Source: an uncultured Gammaproteobacteria bacterium (GTDB lineage: Bacteria; Pseudomonadota; Gammaproteobacteria; Pseudomonadales; Pseudohongiellaceae). Taken from it: DNA of 64,000 nucleotides. The stretch is from assembly GCA_903837345.1 (NCBI GenBank), contig CAILUG010000046.1, forward strand, positions 62,001 through 126,000, read 5' to 3'. Below the pieces are notes generated by a model that did no database searches, had not been told where the DNA came from, and saw only the letters and a program-made list of their open reading frames with translations. Made by a program: the position numbers and the translations under genes. How positions within the stretch are numbered: the first letter of the stretch is position 1; every line of letters starts with the position of its first letter. Shown here piece after piece: positions 56,818-64,000 of this stretch.

Positions 56818-58650
56818 TTATTCAAGCGGGTGTATCAGTCCATCAGTGATGGTAGACCAGACCAGTTCCCTGACTATGTTGCGATTGGGGCCCAGTTTCA
56901 GAGTGCCGGAAGCGCCCGGAATGCTGGCATCTGCTCCGGACTCAAGCAGTCGCAGTCTCGGATACAGCCGGAAGGCGTCCATGCCAAACGCTTGCAACCG
57001 CAAGTTCGCTGCGGATGTCATGGGGAATAATTGCCTTACTTTGCCCAGGCTGCCCGTGTCACCCAGCAGCCAGGGACTTTCACCAAATATCACACCGTTA
57101 AGGTCGCGATCGTCTGTTTGTCTGGCAGTGGCCGAATAAACGTCCTGGCTGGCATAGACCGGGATATCACCCGCATAAAGATAGGCAAGGCTCGGTATTA
57201 TCTGGCGTGCGGCCGCAGGTTGCGCTACCAGATAAATGCAATCTATATCCTGGCGTCTTCGCGCTTGTGATACCACTGTCCTGCCCAGCAATTGGCTCAA
57301 GCGGTCCTGGCGGTCTTCGGCTTCGCTGAGCAGCAGCATGCGGCTGATGCTGTCCGTGTAATCTGTGCGATAACTGTCCAGTGCCAATACTTTGCCACCC
57401 ATGTTTTGCCAGATTGCAATGAAGCTGTCGCGCTTGCGGATGGCAGCCTCATCGTTGTTGTCATCAGAGGGGGTAAGTATGGCAACCCGCCGATGACCGT
57501 CAGTCCAGGCTTTTACAGCCAACTGGCGCGATTCGTCTTCGGGAGAAAGTCCGAACTGGTAAAGCAGCGGCGACCTGGATTCAGACCCTTCCAGGTTGTT
57601 GAGGGCCAGCGTTGGCACGCCGAGATCGGTTTCCTGTTGCAACTGGGCGACATGCTGTTTCATCAATGGCCCGATGATGAGCTGGGCTCCTTCCTGGCGT
57701 GCCTGCATATGCAAGGGCCGGATGTCGGTGATGCTGGTCGTGTCATAAAACCTTATCACAGGAACCTGCCCACCCAGCTCCTGCAGACTGTAGTAGGCAC
57801 TCATGAATGCATCGCCGATGATGGTGCCGTAGCTGGTGCCCATTGGCAGCAACAGGGCCACCTGACGAGGACGCTCGCGGGCGAGTGTTTCAAGCAATTC
57901 CATTTGTGGTGGCAACACCCGTGCTGCGGGATGGTTGCTCCAGGCCAGTTTCCATCGTTCCAGCTCAATCAACTGGCGATCCATGTCGGAGCTGTAGGAT
58001 CGGGCAATCAATGCCAGCTCATACCAGCCTTTCGGTACTGTTTCATCGGTGGCGCCGGACAGGGCTTCCAATTGATCGAGCGGCAAGGTGTCCAGTTTTT
58101 TCCATATGCTTTCATGGTTGTTGCGTTGTGAGGCCGGAGTCAGCAAGGGGTCCAGCGCAATCAATTCGAGGGCGCTGCTCACGGTTGCGCCAATAGCAAC
58201 CTGTGCGTTTGCACGCAAATTGTGGAATCTGGTTTTTTGCTCAACACTCATTGTCTCTGGTGGAGGCAGATTTTCAGGGTTGAGCACCGAGAGGACTTCA
58301 CGCGGCAGGGTTCTGGCGGCTGCGATCTCGGCCCTGAGCAGAAGCGCATCTGTTTTCATTGCAGGAGCCAGAGCCAGCTGGGGAAGTTTGTCGAGCGCAA
58401 GCAGCGCCCCGTTCAAGTCACCCTGGTCGCGCAGAGTGGCGGCAGCTTGCAGGTAGATTGGTGCTGCCTCGATTGCGGGAAGCCGGCCGGCCTGTTGCAA
58501 AAGCTCGCCGGTAGCAGGCCTGGATGCCCTGGTTTCCACATTGACAGCTGGAAGCTTCGGGCTGTCGTTGCCGGTCTTGCTGGTGCTGCAGGCAACCAGC
58601 AGCAGTGAACAAACCAGCAGGATCGTCAATTTTGGTGACAAACTTTCCAT
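56818..58650 (-). CDS. lpoA: LpoA, lipoprotein activator of PBP1A
   Basis: Outer-membrane lipoprotein that reaches across the periplasm and activates the peptidoglycan synthase PBP1A. The 610 residues start with a lipoprotein signal peptide (MESLSPKLTILLVCSLLLVACS, lipobox LLVAC), followed by an N-terminal TPR-like helical domain (residues 40-250) and a C-terminal periplasmic-binding-protein fold (about 260-600; QVALLLPMGTSYGTIIGDAFMSAYY). I chose the ATG at 58648-58650; the frame is open 52 codons upstream. It is divergent from the redoxin gene. Confidence 0.92.
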   Translation of the reverse strand: MESLSPKLTILLVCSLLLVACSTSKTGNDSPKLPAVNVETRASRPATGELLQQAGRLPAIEAAPIYLQAAATLRDQGDLNGALLALDKLPQLALAPAMKTDALLLRAEIAAARTLPREVLSVLNPENLPPPETMSVEQKTRFHNLRANAQVAIGATVSSALELIALDPLLTPASQRNNHESIWKKLDTLPLDQLEALSGATDETVPKGWYELALIARSYSSDMDRQLIELERWKLAWSNHPAARVLPPQMELLETLARERPRQVALLLPMGTSYGTIIGDAFMSAYYSLQELGGQVPVIRFYDTTSITDIRPLHMQARQEGAQLIIGPLMKQHVAQLQQETDLGVPTLALNNLEGSESRSPLLYQFGLSPEDESRQLAVKAWTDGHRRVAILTPSDDNNDEAAIRKRDSFIAIWQNMGGKVLALDSYRTDYTDSISRMLLLSEAEDRQDRLSQLLGRTVVSQARRRQDIDCIYLVAQPAAARQIIPSLAYLYAGDIPVYASQDVYSATARQTDDRDLNGVIFGESPWLLGDTGSLGKVRQLFPMTSAANLRLQAFGMDAFRLYPRLRLLESGADASIPGASGTLKLGPNRNIVRELVWSTITDGLIHPLE

Positions 58651-58818
58651 CGGGCAGAAATCGTGTGCAATTGTGCGGTTCAGTATAGCGGATAGAGCTC
58701 CGGTTGACCTGTGGTCTGTGGTTCCTGGTTGTGTGGAAGTGGTCTGGCAAATTGTCCGGTTTTTTAGTTGCCACAGGCATGGCAAGATGCATGCATTATT
58801 TTGCACGAGGGATTCACC

Positions 58819-59382
58819 ATGGCACTTACTGCTTCCAGCATGTTGCCGCTGGGCACCAGGGCGCCGGATTTTTCACTGCCGGCAACCGACGGCAAGTTGT
58901 ATTCACTGCAAAGCTTTCACGCGAGCCGGTTGCTGCTGGTGATGTTTATCTGCAATCACTGCCCTTTTGTGAAACATGTGCGTCAGGAATTGCTTGCACT
59001 GGCCAGGGATTATCAAGACAAGGGAGTGGCCATCGTTGCCATCAACAGCAACGATATCCAGGCCTATCCGGCTGACAACATGGAAAACATGAAGCAGGAA
59101 GCAGCAACCTGGGGCTTTGGTTTTCCGTACCTGCTTGATGAAGAGCAGACTGTGGCCCTGGCCTACGATGCTGCCTGCACTCCGGATTTTTTCCTGTTTG
59201 ATGAAAAGCGGCATCTGGTTTATCGGGGGCGGCTGGATGGCAGCAGGCCGGGCAATGACATTCCGGTCACCGGCACCGAGTTGCGTGCTGCCATGGATGC
59301 TGCGCTGGCAAACAAGCCCTTGTCTGCCGGGCAGCTGCCTAGTGTAGGTTGCAACATCAAATGGAAACCCGGCAACGCTTAG
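58819..59382 (+). CDS. Thioredoxin-fold redoxin protein
   Basis: AhpC/TSA-like or thioredoxin-like protein of 187 residues. It has the APDFSLPATDGKLYSL start of redoxins and a CxxC-type active site in ICNHCPFVKH (residues about 42-45), then VAIVAINSNDIQAYPADN, YLLDEEQTVALAYDAACTPDFFLFD, with a cis-proline equivalent in TPDFF. There is no signal peptide, so it is probably cytoplasmic. ATG at 58819 with GAGG before it. It lies between lpoA and rsmI, which are usually adjacent and divergent, and ends 16 bp upstream of rsmI. The substrate is unknown. Confidence 0.82.
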   Translation: MALTASSMLPLGTRAPDFSLPATDGKLYSLQSFHASRLLLVMFICNHCPFVKHVRQELLALARDYQDKGVAIVAINSNDIQAYPADNMENMKQEAATWGFGFPYLLDEEQTVALAYDAACTPDFFLFDEKRHLVYRGRLDGSRPGNDIPVTGTELRAAMDAALANKPLSAGQLPSVGCNIKWKPGNA

Positions 59383-59398
59383 TCCTGAGGAAAATCTG

Positions 59399-60241
59399 AT
59401 GTCAGGAACCTTGTATATCGTGGCCACTCCCATCGGCAATGTGTCGGATTTCAGTGAACGGGCAATAGGGGTGCTGAAGCAGGTAGCGGTAATTGCTGTG
59501 GAAGACACGCGCCACAGTGGCAGACTGTTGCAGGCGCATGGCATCAATACGCCCATGTTGTCCTGTCACGAATACAACGAAGCCGAACGCAGCGAACAAT
59601 TGCTGAAAAGAGTGGCGAATGGCGAAGACGTAGCGCTGATTTCGGATGCGGGTACCCCGCTGGTCTCGGACCCTGGATTCCAGCTGGTCAGACTGGCACA
59701 TCAGCGCGGATGCAAAGTTGTACCAATCCCCGGCCCTTCAGCTGTAATCGCTGCCCTCAGTTGTGCAGGATTGCCCACTGACCGGTTTGTATTCGAAGGT
59801 TTTTTGCCGGCAAAACAGGGTGCGCGCCTTGCACGTTTGCAAGAGTTGCAGAGCGACTCCCGCACGCTGGTGTTTTATGAAGCTCCGCACCGGATAGAAG
59901 AATGTTTGTGTGACATGGTTGCAACCATGGGGGCAGAACGGCCAGCTACTCTTGCGCGGGAACTCACCAAAACATTTGAAACGATTATTCCGGCAACGCT
60001 TGGTGAGCTGCTTGTGAAAGTGCAGACTGACGAGAACCAGCGCAAGGGTGAGTTTGTACTTGTTGTGGCAGGTGCGCAAAAACCGGATGCCACACTTGAT
60101 GCTGACACCGAAAAAACCCTGAAAATCCTGATGTCGGAACTGCCGCTGCGCCAGGCGGCTGCGCTGGCTGCAAAGATCACCGGCCAGAAAAAAAACCTGT
60201 TGTATGACACGGCGCTTGCCTGGCAACAGATTAAAGACTGA
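59399..60241 (+). CDS. rsmI: RsmI, 16S rRNA 2'-O-ribose C1402 methyltransferase
   Basis: SAM-dependent tetrapyrrole-methylase-fold enzyme that modifies C1402 of 16S rRNA. The 280 residues include TLYIVATPIGNVSDFSERA (N-terminal SAM/substrate loop), AVEDTRHSGRLL, SDAGTPLVSDPGF, VPIPGPSAVIAALSCAGLPTDRFVFEGFLPAK and ARELTKTFE. ATG at 59399. It is 36 bp upstream of the RNase P RNA gene, the usual order. Confidence 0.95.
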   Translation: MSGTLYIVATPIGNVSDFSERAIGVLKQVAVIAVEDTRHSGRLLQAHGINTPMLSCHEYNEAERSEQLLKRVANGEDVALISDAGTPLVSDPGFQLVRLAHQRGCKVVPIPGPSAVIAALSCAGLPTDRFVFEGFLPAKQGARLARLQELQSDSRTLVFYEAPHRIEECLCDMVATMGAERPATLARELTKTFETIIPATLGELLVKVQTDENQRKGEFVLVVAGAQKPDATLDADTEKTLKILMSELPLRQAAALAAKITGQKKNLLYDTALAWQQIKD

Positions 60242-60277
60242 TTGGTTTTAAACTGTCTTGCAACTATCATCAACCCC

Positions 60278-60650
60278 GAGTCGGCCAGACAATCGCGGCA
60301 GACGTGCATTTACTTGCACTCTGCGGAGGAAAGTCCGGGCTCCATAGAGCAGGGTGCCAGATAACATCTGGGAGGCGCGAGCCTACGGAAAGTGCAACAG
60401 AAAGATACCGCCACTCGTCTGCCTGCGTGAAAACGCGCGCGACAAGCGGTAAGGGTGAAATGGTGCGGTAAGAGCGCACCGCATGGGTGGCAACATTCCA
60501 TGGCTAGGCAAACCCCACTCGGAGCAAGGCCAAATAGGAATCCATCAGGTGCTGCTCGCACTGGATTCGGGTAGGCTGCTTGAGGTATGCGGTGACGCAT
60601 ATCCCAGATGAATGATTGTCCACGACAGAACCCGGCTTATGGCCGACTCA
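60278..60650 (+). ncRNA. rnpB: RNase P RNA (type A)
   Basis: Catalytic RNA that removes 5' leaders from tRNA precursors. About 373 nt. GAGTCGGCC at the 5' end pairs with GGCCGACTC at the 3' end (60642-60650). The conserved core blocks are visible: GAGGAAAGTCCGGGCTCC (60327-60344), AGGGTGCCAG, the ACAGAAA region, and GACAGAACCCGGCTTATG near the 3' end. A T-run follows at 60652-60657, giving termination right after the closing helix. Confidence 0.95.
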
Positions 60651-60680
60651 CTTTTTTATGAACGGGCAAATGTGCTACTT

Positions 60681-60928
60681 GCAGGCAATTGGCGCGGTTC
60701 AGGCAGGATTGCTTCGAACGCCGCGGGCGCTGACAGGCTTGTGCAGGCAATTGGCGCGGTTCGGGCAGGTTTGCTTCGAACGCCGCGGGCGCTGACAGGC
60801 TTGTGCAGGCAATTGGCGCGGTTCGGGCAGATTTGCTTCGAACGCTGCGGGCGTTGACTGACTTTTGCAGGCAATTGGCGCTGTCAGGCAGGTTTGCTCC
60901 TAACGCCTCGGGCGTGGACAGCCTTTGG
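60681..60928. repeat. Tandem repeat, 4 x 62 bp, between rnpB and mraZ
   Basis: Four consecutive units start with GCAGGCAATTGGCGC at 60681, 60743, 60805 and 60867. The first three are nearly identical and the last is more divergent. Each contains a short GC-rich inverted repeat (AACGC...GCGTT type). There is no unique sequence between units. It begins 30 bp after rnpB. No function is known. Confidence 0.92.
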
Positions 60929-61087
60929 CGCTGTCTCCGGCCCCAAGGCACCCCCCACACTTAATGTTTTACTTTAAGAGTTGCTCATAGCTTTTTGTAA
61001 TTTCATGCCTTTAAAACTTTCAATTTTGTGTCACCTGCACAGACACCCCCTCTTTTATTTTTCCCAATAAAAACAATGAAATAGAGC
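60929..61087. other. AT-rich spacer before the mra promoter
   Basis: No gene or clear site is visible. The sequence changes from the GC-rich repeat block to AT-rich DNA with several T- and A-runs, which may act as an UP-like element or curved DNA for the downstream promoter. Confidence 0.35.
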
Positions 61088-61117
61088 TTGATTGCTCCGC
61101 GGCTAGTGGTCTATAGT
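61088..61117 (+). promoter_or_regulatory. Putative sigma-70 promoter of the mraZ-rsmH-fts operon
   Basis: TTGATT (61088-61093), 18-bp spacer, TATAGT (61112-61117). It lies immediately upstream of the TGGG repeats, so MraZ bound there would overlap the transcription start. Confidence 0.55.
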
Positions 61118-61126
61118 GGCTCGCAG

Positions 61127-61152
61127 TGGGAAGAAAGTGGGTGATAAGTGGG
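61127..61152 (+). promoter_or_regulatory. MraZ-binding box: three TGGG direct repeats
   Basis: TGGG at 61127, 61138 and 61149, each preceded by AG or AAG, with an exact 11-bp period. MraZ is known to bind TGGG-type direct repeats upstream of its own operon. It lies 148-173 bp upstream of the mraZ GTG. Confidence 0.7.
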
Positions 61153-61299
61153 CATCAATGGTTTTTTGCGCACTTGCTGCTGGATTTTCCCTCCAAAAAT
61201 ATATTTCTGACCAAAAGCTTCATGGCAAACACAGCTTTATGCCGGGTTTCTGCCAGATTTTTTTGATCAAGTGACAACCTGGATTGATGAGGGCGGGCG

Positions 61300-61755
61300 G
61301 TGCTGCTGACTGGACAGCAAACAACAGCTTTGGACGCGAAGGGGCGACTGGCCATTCCTGCGCGTTTTCGCACCGTGCTTGAACAAAGCTGCCAGGGCCA
61401 GTTGGTCATCACTGTCAATCATGATCGCGAATCCCTGCTGCTCTATCCCAGGCAGGAATATGAGCAACGCGCACAAATCATCAACAAACTGAGTGATTTC
61501 GATCCGCTTGAGCGTCGTCTCAAGCTGTTGTTCATCGGTCACGCTTTTGATCTCGAAATGGACAACAACGCCCGCGTGCTGGTGCCGCCCCGTTTGCGGG
61601 AAATCGTCGGCATAAACCGCAATGTCGTACTGGTGGGCCAGCACCACAAGCTGGAACTGTGGGACGAAGCGGCCTGGAGCAAAAAACTGGATTCATTGTT
61701 CACGATCGGCTCGGAAGTCGGAGTATCCGACAAGCTGAAAAGTCTGGCGTTGTAG
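61300..61755 (+). CDS. mraZ: MraZ, transcriptional regulator of the division cluster
   Basis: AbrB-fold DNA-binding protein that represses its own division/cell-wall operon. The 151 residues hold two SpoVT/AbrB-type motifs: LDAKGRLAIPARFR (about residues 11-24) and MDNNARVLVPPRLRE (about 87-101). Start is a GTG at 61300 with GAGG seven bases upstream. The N-terminus MLLTGQQTTALD aligns with the usual MFRGATxVxLD. TGGG repeats upstream fit autorepression. Confidence 0.95.
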   Translation: MLLTGQQTTALDAKGRLAIPARFRTVLEQSCQGQLVITVNHDRESLLLYPRQEYEQRAQIINKLSDFDPLERRLKLLFIGHAFDLEMDNNARVLVPPRLREIVGINRNVVLVGQHHKLELWDEAAWSKKLDSLFTIGSEVGVSDKLKSLAL

Positions 61756-61766
61756 GCGGGTTGCGT

Positions 61767-62699
61767 ATGTCGCAGCTGTACAAGCATCAAAGTGTACTGC
61801 TGCATGAGGCGGTGGATGCATTGATCACCGATCCGTCCGGTTTTTACGTGGACGGGACTTTCGGAAGAGGCGGCCACAGCCGGCTAATTCTGGAGCGGCT
61901 GTCAGCGACTGGAAGATTGCTGGTGATGGACAAGGATCCGCAGGCTATTGCCGAAGCAGAACGGCTCAGATCGGAAGATGCGCGTGTGCATGTATGGCAT
62001 GGCAGCTTCGGAAGTATGCGGGAAGCAGTTGCAGCCCGGGAGAGCGGGCAAGTTCAGGGTGTTTTGCTGGATCTGGGAGTGTCATCCCCCCAGCTGGACG
62101 ACCCCGGGCGCGGTTTCAGCTTCAGCTGGGACGGACCGCTGGACATGCGCATGGACAACAGTCGTGGCATGACGGCAGCCGAGTGGTTGCAGCAGGCGCC
62201 TGAAGCCGAGATTGCGCGGGTTTTATATGAATATGGTGAAGAGAAGTTTGGCAGACGCATGGCAAAGGCAGTGATAGCAGCAAGGGCAAAGCAGCCGATC
62301 ACCAGGACTTTGCAACTGGCGGAAATTATCAAGGAGGCCAATCCGGCCTGGGAAAAGCACAAACATCCTGCAACGCGCGCATTCCAGGCCATACGAATTT
62401 TTATCAACAACGAATTGCAGGATCTGGAAGCAGTGTTGCCGGCGATGCTGGAGGTACTGGTGAAGGGAGGGCGGATGGTGGTGATCAGTTTCCATTCGCT
62501 GGAAGACAGGCTTGTAAAGCGGTTCATACGGGACCAGGAAAGAGGCGATGATTTTCCGCGTGACCTGCCAGTGACTGCCGACAAACTGAATCCGCGCTTG
62601 CGTAGCCTGGGCAAGCCGGTGAAGGGAACAATGGAAGAAAAGCCGGAAAACATCAGGGCACGCAGTGCCGTGATGAGAGTTGCCGAGAAAACAGCGTAG
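61767..62699 (+). CDS. rsmH: RsmH (MraW), 16S rRNA m4C1402 methyltransferase
   Basis: Methylates N4 of C1402 in 16S rRNA, the same nucleotide that RsmI modifies on its ribose. The 310 residues include HQSVLLHEAVDAL, the SAM loop VDGTFGRGGHS, LLDLGVSSPQLDDPGRGFSF, PLDMRMD and VISFHSLEDRLVKRF. I chose the ATG at 61767; an open frame extends upstream into mraZ. It starts 12 bp after mraZ. Confidence 0.96.
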   Translation: MSQLYKHQSVLLHEAVDALITDPSGFYVDGTFGRGGHSRLILERLSATGRLLVMDKDPQAIAEAERLRSEDARVHVWHGSFGSMREAVAARESGQVQGVLLDLGVSSPQLDDPGRGFSFSWDGPLDMRMDNSRGMTAAEWLQQAPEAEIARVLYEYGEEKFGRRMAKAVIAARAKQPITRTLQLAEIIKEANPAWEKHKHPATRAFQAIRIFINNELQDLEAVLPAMLEVLVKGGRMVVISFHSLEDRLVKRFIRDQERGDDFPRDLPVTADKLNPRLRSLGKPVKGTMEEKPENIRARSAVMRVAEKTA

Positions 62700-62708
62700 G
62701 TAACCAAC

Positions 62709-63029
62709 GTGTTTGCAAAGACCGCAGAGTGGCTGCAGAGCCAGCAGGTGAACATCAAGCAGCGGCACTGGGCGCTTTTTCTCGTGCTGTTGGTCGCCAT
62801 CACCGCTTCCTGCCTCGGTGTGGTGTTTACCACGTTTACGACCAGGCATTTGCTCAACAACCTGCAACAGCTGGTACAGGAACAAAACCGGCTGCAGGTG
62901 GAATGGGGTCAGCTGCTGCTGGAACAAAGCAGTCTGGTGGCACAGGGACAAGTAGAAGAAATTGCAATCAGTCAGTTGGGCATGGAAGTGCCCACGATGG
63001 ATAAGGTAGTGGTGTTTACGGGTGACTAA
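62709..63029 (+). CDS. ftsL: FtsL, division protein
   Basis: Bitopic inner-membrane protein of the FtsQLB complex. The 106 residues have a short cytoplasmic N-terminus, one transmembrane helix (about residues 21-43) and a periplasmic coiled coil (TRHLLNNLQQLVQEQNRLQVEWGQLLLEQ) followed by the conserved VEEIAISQLGMEVP. Start is a GTG at 62709. It overlaps ftsI by 8 bp. Confidence 0.93.
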   Translation: MFAKTAEWLQSQQVNIKQRHWALFLVLLVAITASCLGVVFTTFTTRHLLNNLQQLVQEQNRLQVEWGQLLLEQSSLVAQGQVEEIAISQLGMEVPTMDKVVVFTGD

Positions 63030-64000
63030 ATCTGTCAGAAGCAATCAGCAGCCCTTGTGGAGACTGATGGTCGTCTTCACGGTGATTGCCGCTCTGCTGA
63101 TTGTGATTTGCTGGAAGCTGGCTGATTTGCAGGTGCTCAACAATGACGCCCTGCAGCGGGAAGGTGATGCCCGCACCTTGCGCAAGGAAGAAATTGTTGC
63201 CACCCGTGGCAACATTGTCGACCGCAACGGCGAGCCGCTTGCGATGAGTACGCCGGTAGTTACCTTGTGGGTCAATCCGCAGGAAGTGATGGAAAGCCCC
63301 GAGCAGGCCGAGTCGCTGGCAGCAGCTTTCACCAGTCTTGGTCTCGATGCGGAGCAGACACGCAAGCGCATCACCGACAAAGCTGCCAGTGAGTTCCTGT
63401 ACCTGAAACGCCGGGTTCCCCCCGCCGAGGCGAAGGTAGTGCTTGATCGCAAGCTGAAGGGGGTCTACGCGATGGAAGAGTACAAGCGCTTCTATCCGAT
63501 GGGTGAAGCGGCGGTACATCTGGTCGGACTCACCAACAACGATGAGATAGGCCAGGAAGGACTCGAACTGGCCTATGAAGACTGGCTCAAGGGCACGCCG
63601 GGCTCACGCCAGGTTGTCAAAGACCGGATCGGCAGACTCGTGCGTGACATGGGCGTCACCGCCAGTGCGGTTCCCGGCAATGATCTCGTGCTGAGCATAG
63701 ATTCCCGTTTGCAATATCTTACTTACAAGGCGCTGAAAGAAGCTGTCGCACTGCGGCATGCCAAAACAGGCACAGCCACAGTGCTCGATGCGCGGACCGG
63801 CGAAGTGCTGGCAATGGTGAGTCAGCCGTCCTGGAATCCCAACAATCGTACCAGCCGCAACGAAGAAGGCCTCGTCAATCGTTCGATGGTAGATATGATG
63901 GAGCCGGGCTCCACCGCCAAGACTTTCACTGCCACGGCTGCACTTGAGAGCGGCAAGTTCACACCTGACTCCATCATCGATACCCGCCCTGTCGTCATCG
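63022..64000 (+). CDS. ftsI: FtsI (PBP3), septal peptidoglycan transpeptidase (3' end cut off by window)
   Basis: Essential septal transpeptidase. The first 326 codons are in the window. One transmembrane helix lies at residues 13-31, then the PBP dimerisation (pedestal) domain with ATRGNIVDRNGEPLAMSTPV and GLELAYEDWLKG, then the start of the transpeptidase domain with the catalytic Ser297 in GSTAK (S-x-x-K, Lys300). The SxN and KTG motifs would be outside. Start is a GTG at 63022 overlapping the ftsL stop, so translation is coupled. Confidence 0.95.
   Translation, partial: MTKSVRSNQQPLWRLMVVFTVIAALLIVICWKLADLQVLNNDALQREGDARTLRKEEIVATRGNIVDRNGEPLAMSTPVVTLWVNPQEVMESPEQAESLAAAFTSLGLDAEQTRKRITDKAASEFLYLKRRVPPAEAKVVLDRKLKGVYAMEEYKRFYPMGEAAVHLVGLTNNDEIGQEGLELAYEDWLKGTPGSRQVVKDRIGRLVRDMGVTASAVPGNDLVLSIDSRLQYLTYKALKEAVALRHAKTGTATVLDARTGEVLAMVSQPSWNPNNRTSRNEEGLVNRSMVDMMEPGSTAKTFTATAALESGKFTPDSIIDTRPVVI

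Noticed and set aside
60681-60928. CRISPR-like array
   Set aside because: Units are contiguous 62-bp tandem copies with no unique spacers and no cas genes nearby.
60637-60960. Reverse-strand frame across the 62-bp repeats, with a repetitive peptide
   Set aside because: The peptide repeats only because the DNA repeats. There is no ribosome-binding site or family pattern, and the 62-bp unit length (not a multiple of 3) shifts the frame in each unit.

Overview
This window looks like the chromosome of a gammaproteobacterium in the broad Pseudomonadales neighbourhood, with moderate GC content. Two long blocks follow gene orders that I know from Pseudomonas. The first is dksA-gluQ-cbrA-cbrB-crcZ-pcnB-panB-panC-panD-acs (about 4.0-17.5 kb). 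The second runs ptsO-rapZ-rpoN-lptB-lptA-lptC-kdsD / ibaG-murA-hisG-hisD-algW, then cysD-cysN, zapE, rplM-rpsI, petABC, sspAB, dolP-diaA-yraN-lpoA, rsmI, rnpB and mraZ-rsmH-ftsL-ftsI (23.8-64 kb). No tRNA, rRNA, insertion sequence, prophage or CRISPR array was seen.
Layout. 1-4.0 kb: fabB (cut by the window edge) and fabA, divergent from galU and a phosphomannomutase gene for nucleotide-sugar synthesis. 4.0-10.4 kb: acs, the pantothenate genes panD, panC and panB, a deoxynucleoside kinase and pcnB. 10.5-15.6 kb: the CbrA/CbrB two-component system, with a previously unannotated-looking small RNA gene between cbrB and pcnB. That RNA has a sigma-54 promoter, three AAC/AAN-rich segments and a strong terminator, and I interpret it as a CrcZ-type Hfq/Crc-sequestering RNA. 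A 53-codon gene, coupled to cbrA by overlap, precedes the sensor. 15.6-19.2 kb: gluQ, a DksA with a 170-residue lysine/proline/alanine tail, a Rieske protein and a Cys/Met PLP enzyme. 19.4-23.9 kb: a coiled-coil lipoprotein, a membrane pyrophosphatase, an Mrp-type Fe-S carrier and darP.
23.9-34.6 kb holds nitrogen-PTS and sigma-54 functions (ptsO, rapZ, rpoN), LPS transport (lptA, lptB, lptC, kdsD), murA, two histidine genes and an AlgW/DegS protease. 34.8-45.5 kb is the least conserved part. After three small housekeeping-type genes it carries two aldehyde dehydrogenases, a LigW-like amidohydrolase (5-carboxyvanillate decarboxylase type), a phage-repressor-like regulator, an acyl-CoA dehydrogenase, a TonB-dependent receptor and a TetR regulator. 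This looks like an aromatic (lignin-derived) catabolic module. 45.5-64 kb returns to core genes: sulfate activation, division (zapG, zapE, mraZ, rsmH, ftsL, ftsI), ribosomal proteins L13 and S9, a cytochrome bc1 operon in which cytochromes b and c1 are fused in one protein, stringent starvation proteins, envelope proteins and RNase P RNA.
A theme of the window is compaction. Relative to the Pseudomonas order as I remember it, folK, pgi, hpf, ptsN, kdsC, the mla operon, hisC and mltB are absent from their usual places. A second theme is repeats in control regions: 4 x 12 bp before acs, (CCGAA)5 before the TetR gene, and 4 x 62 bp between rnpB and mraZ.
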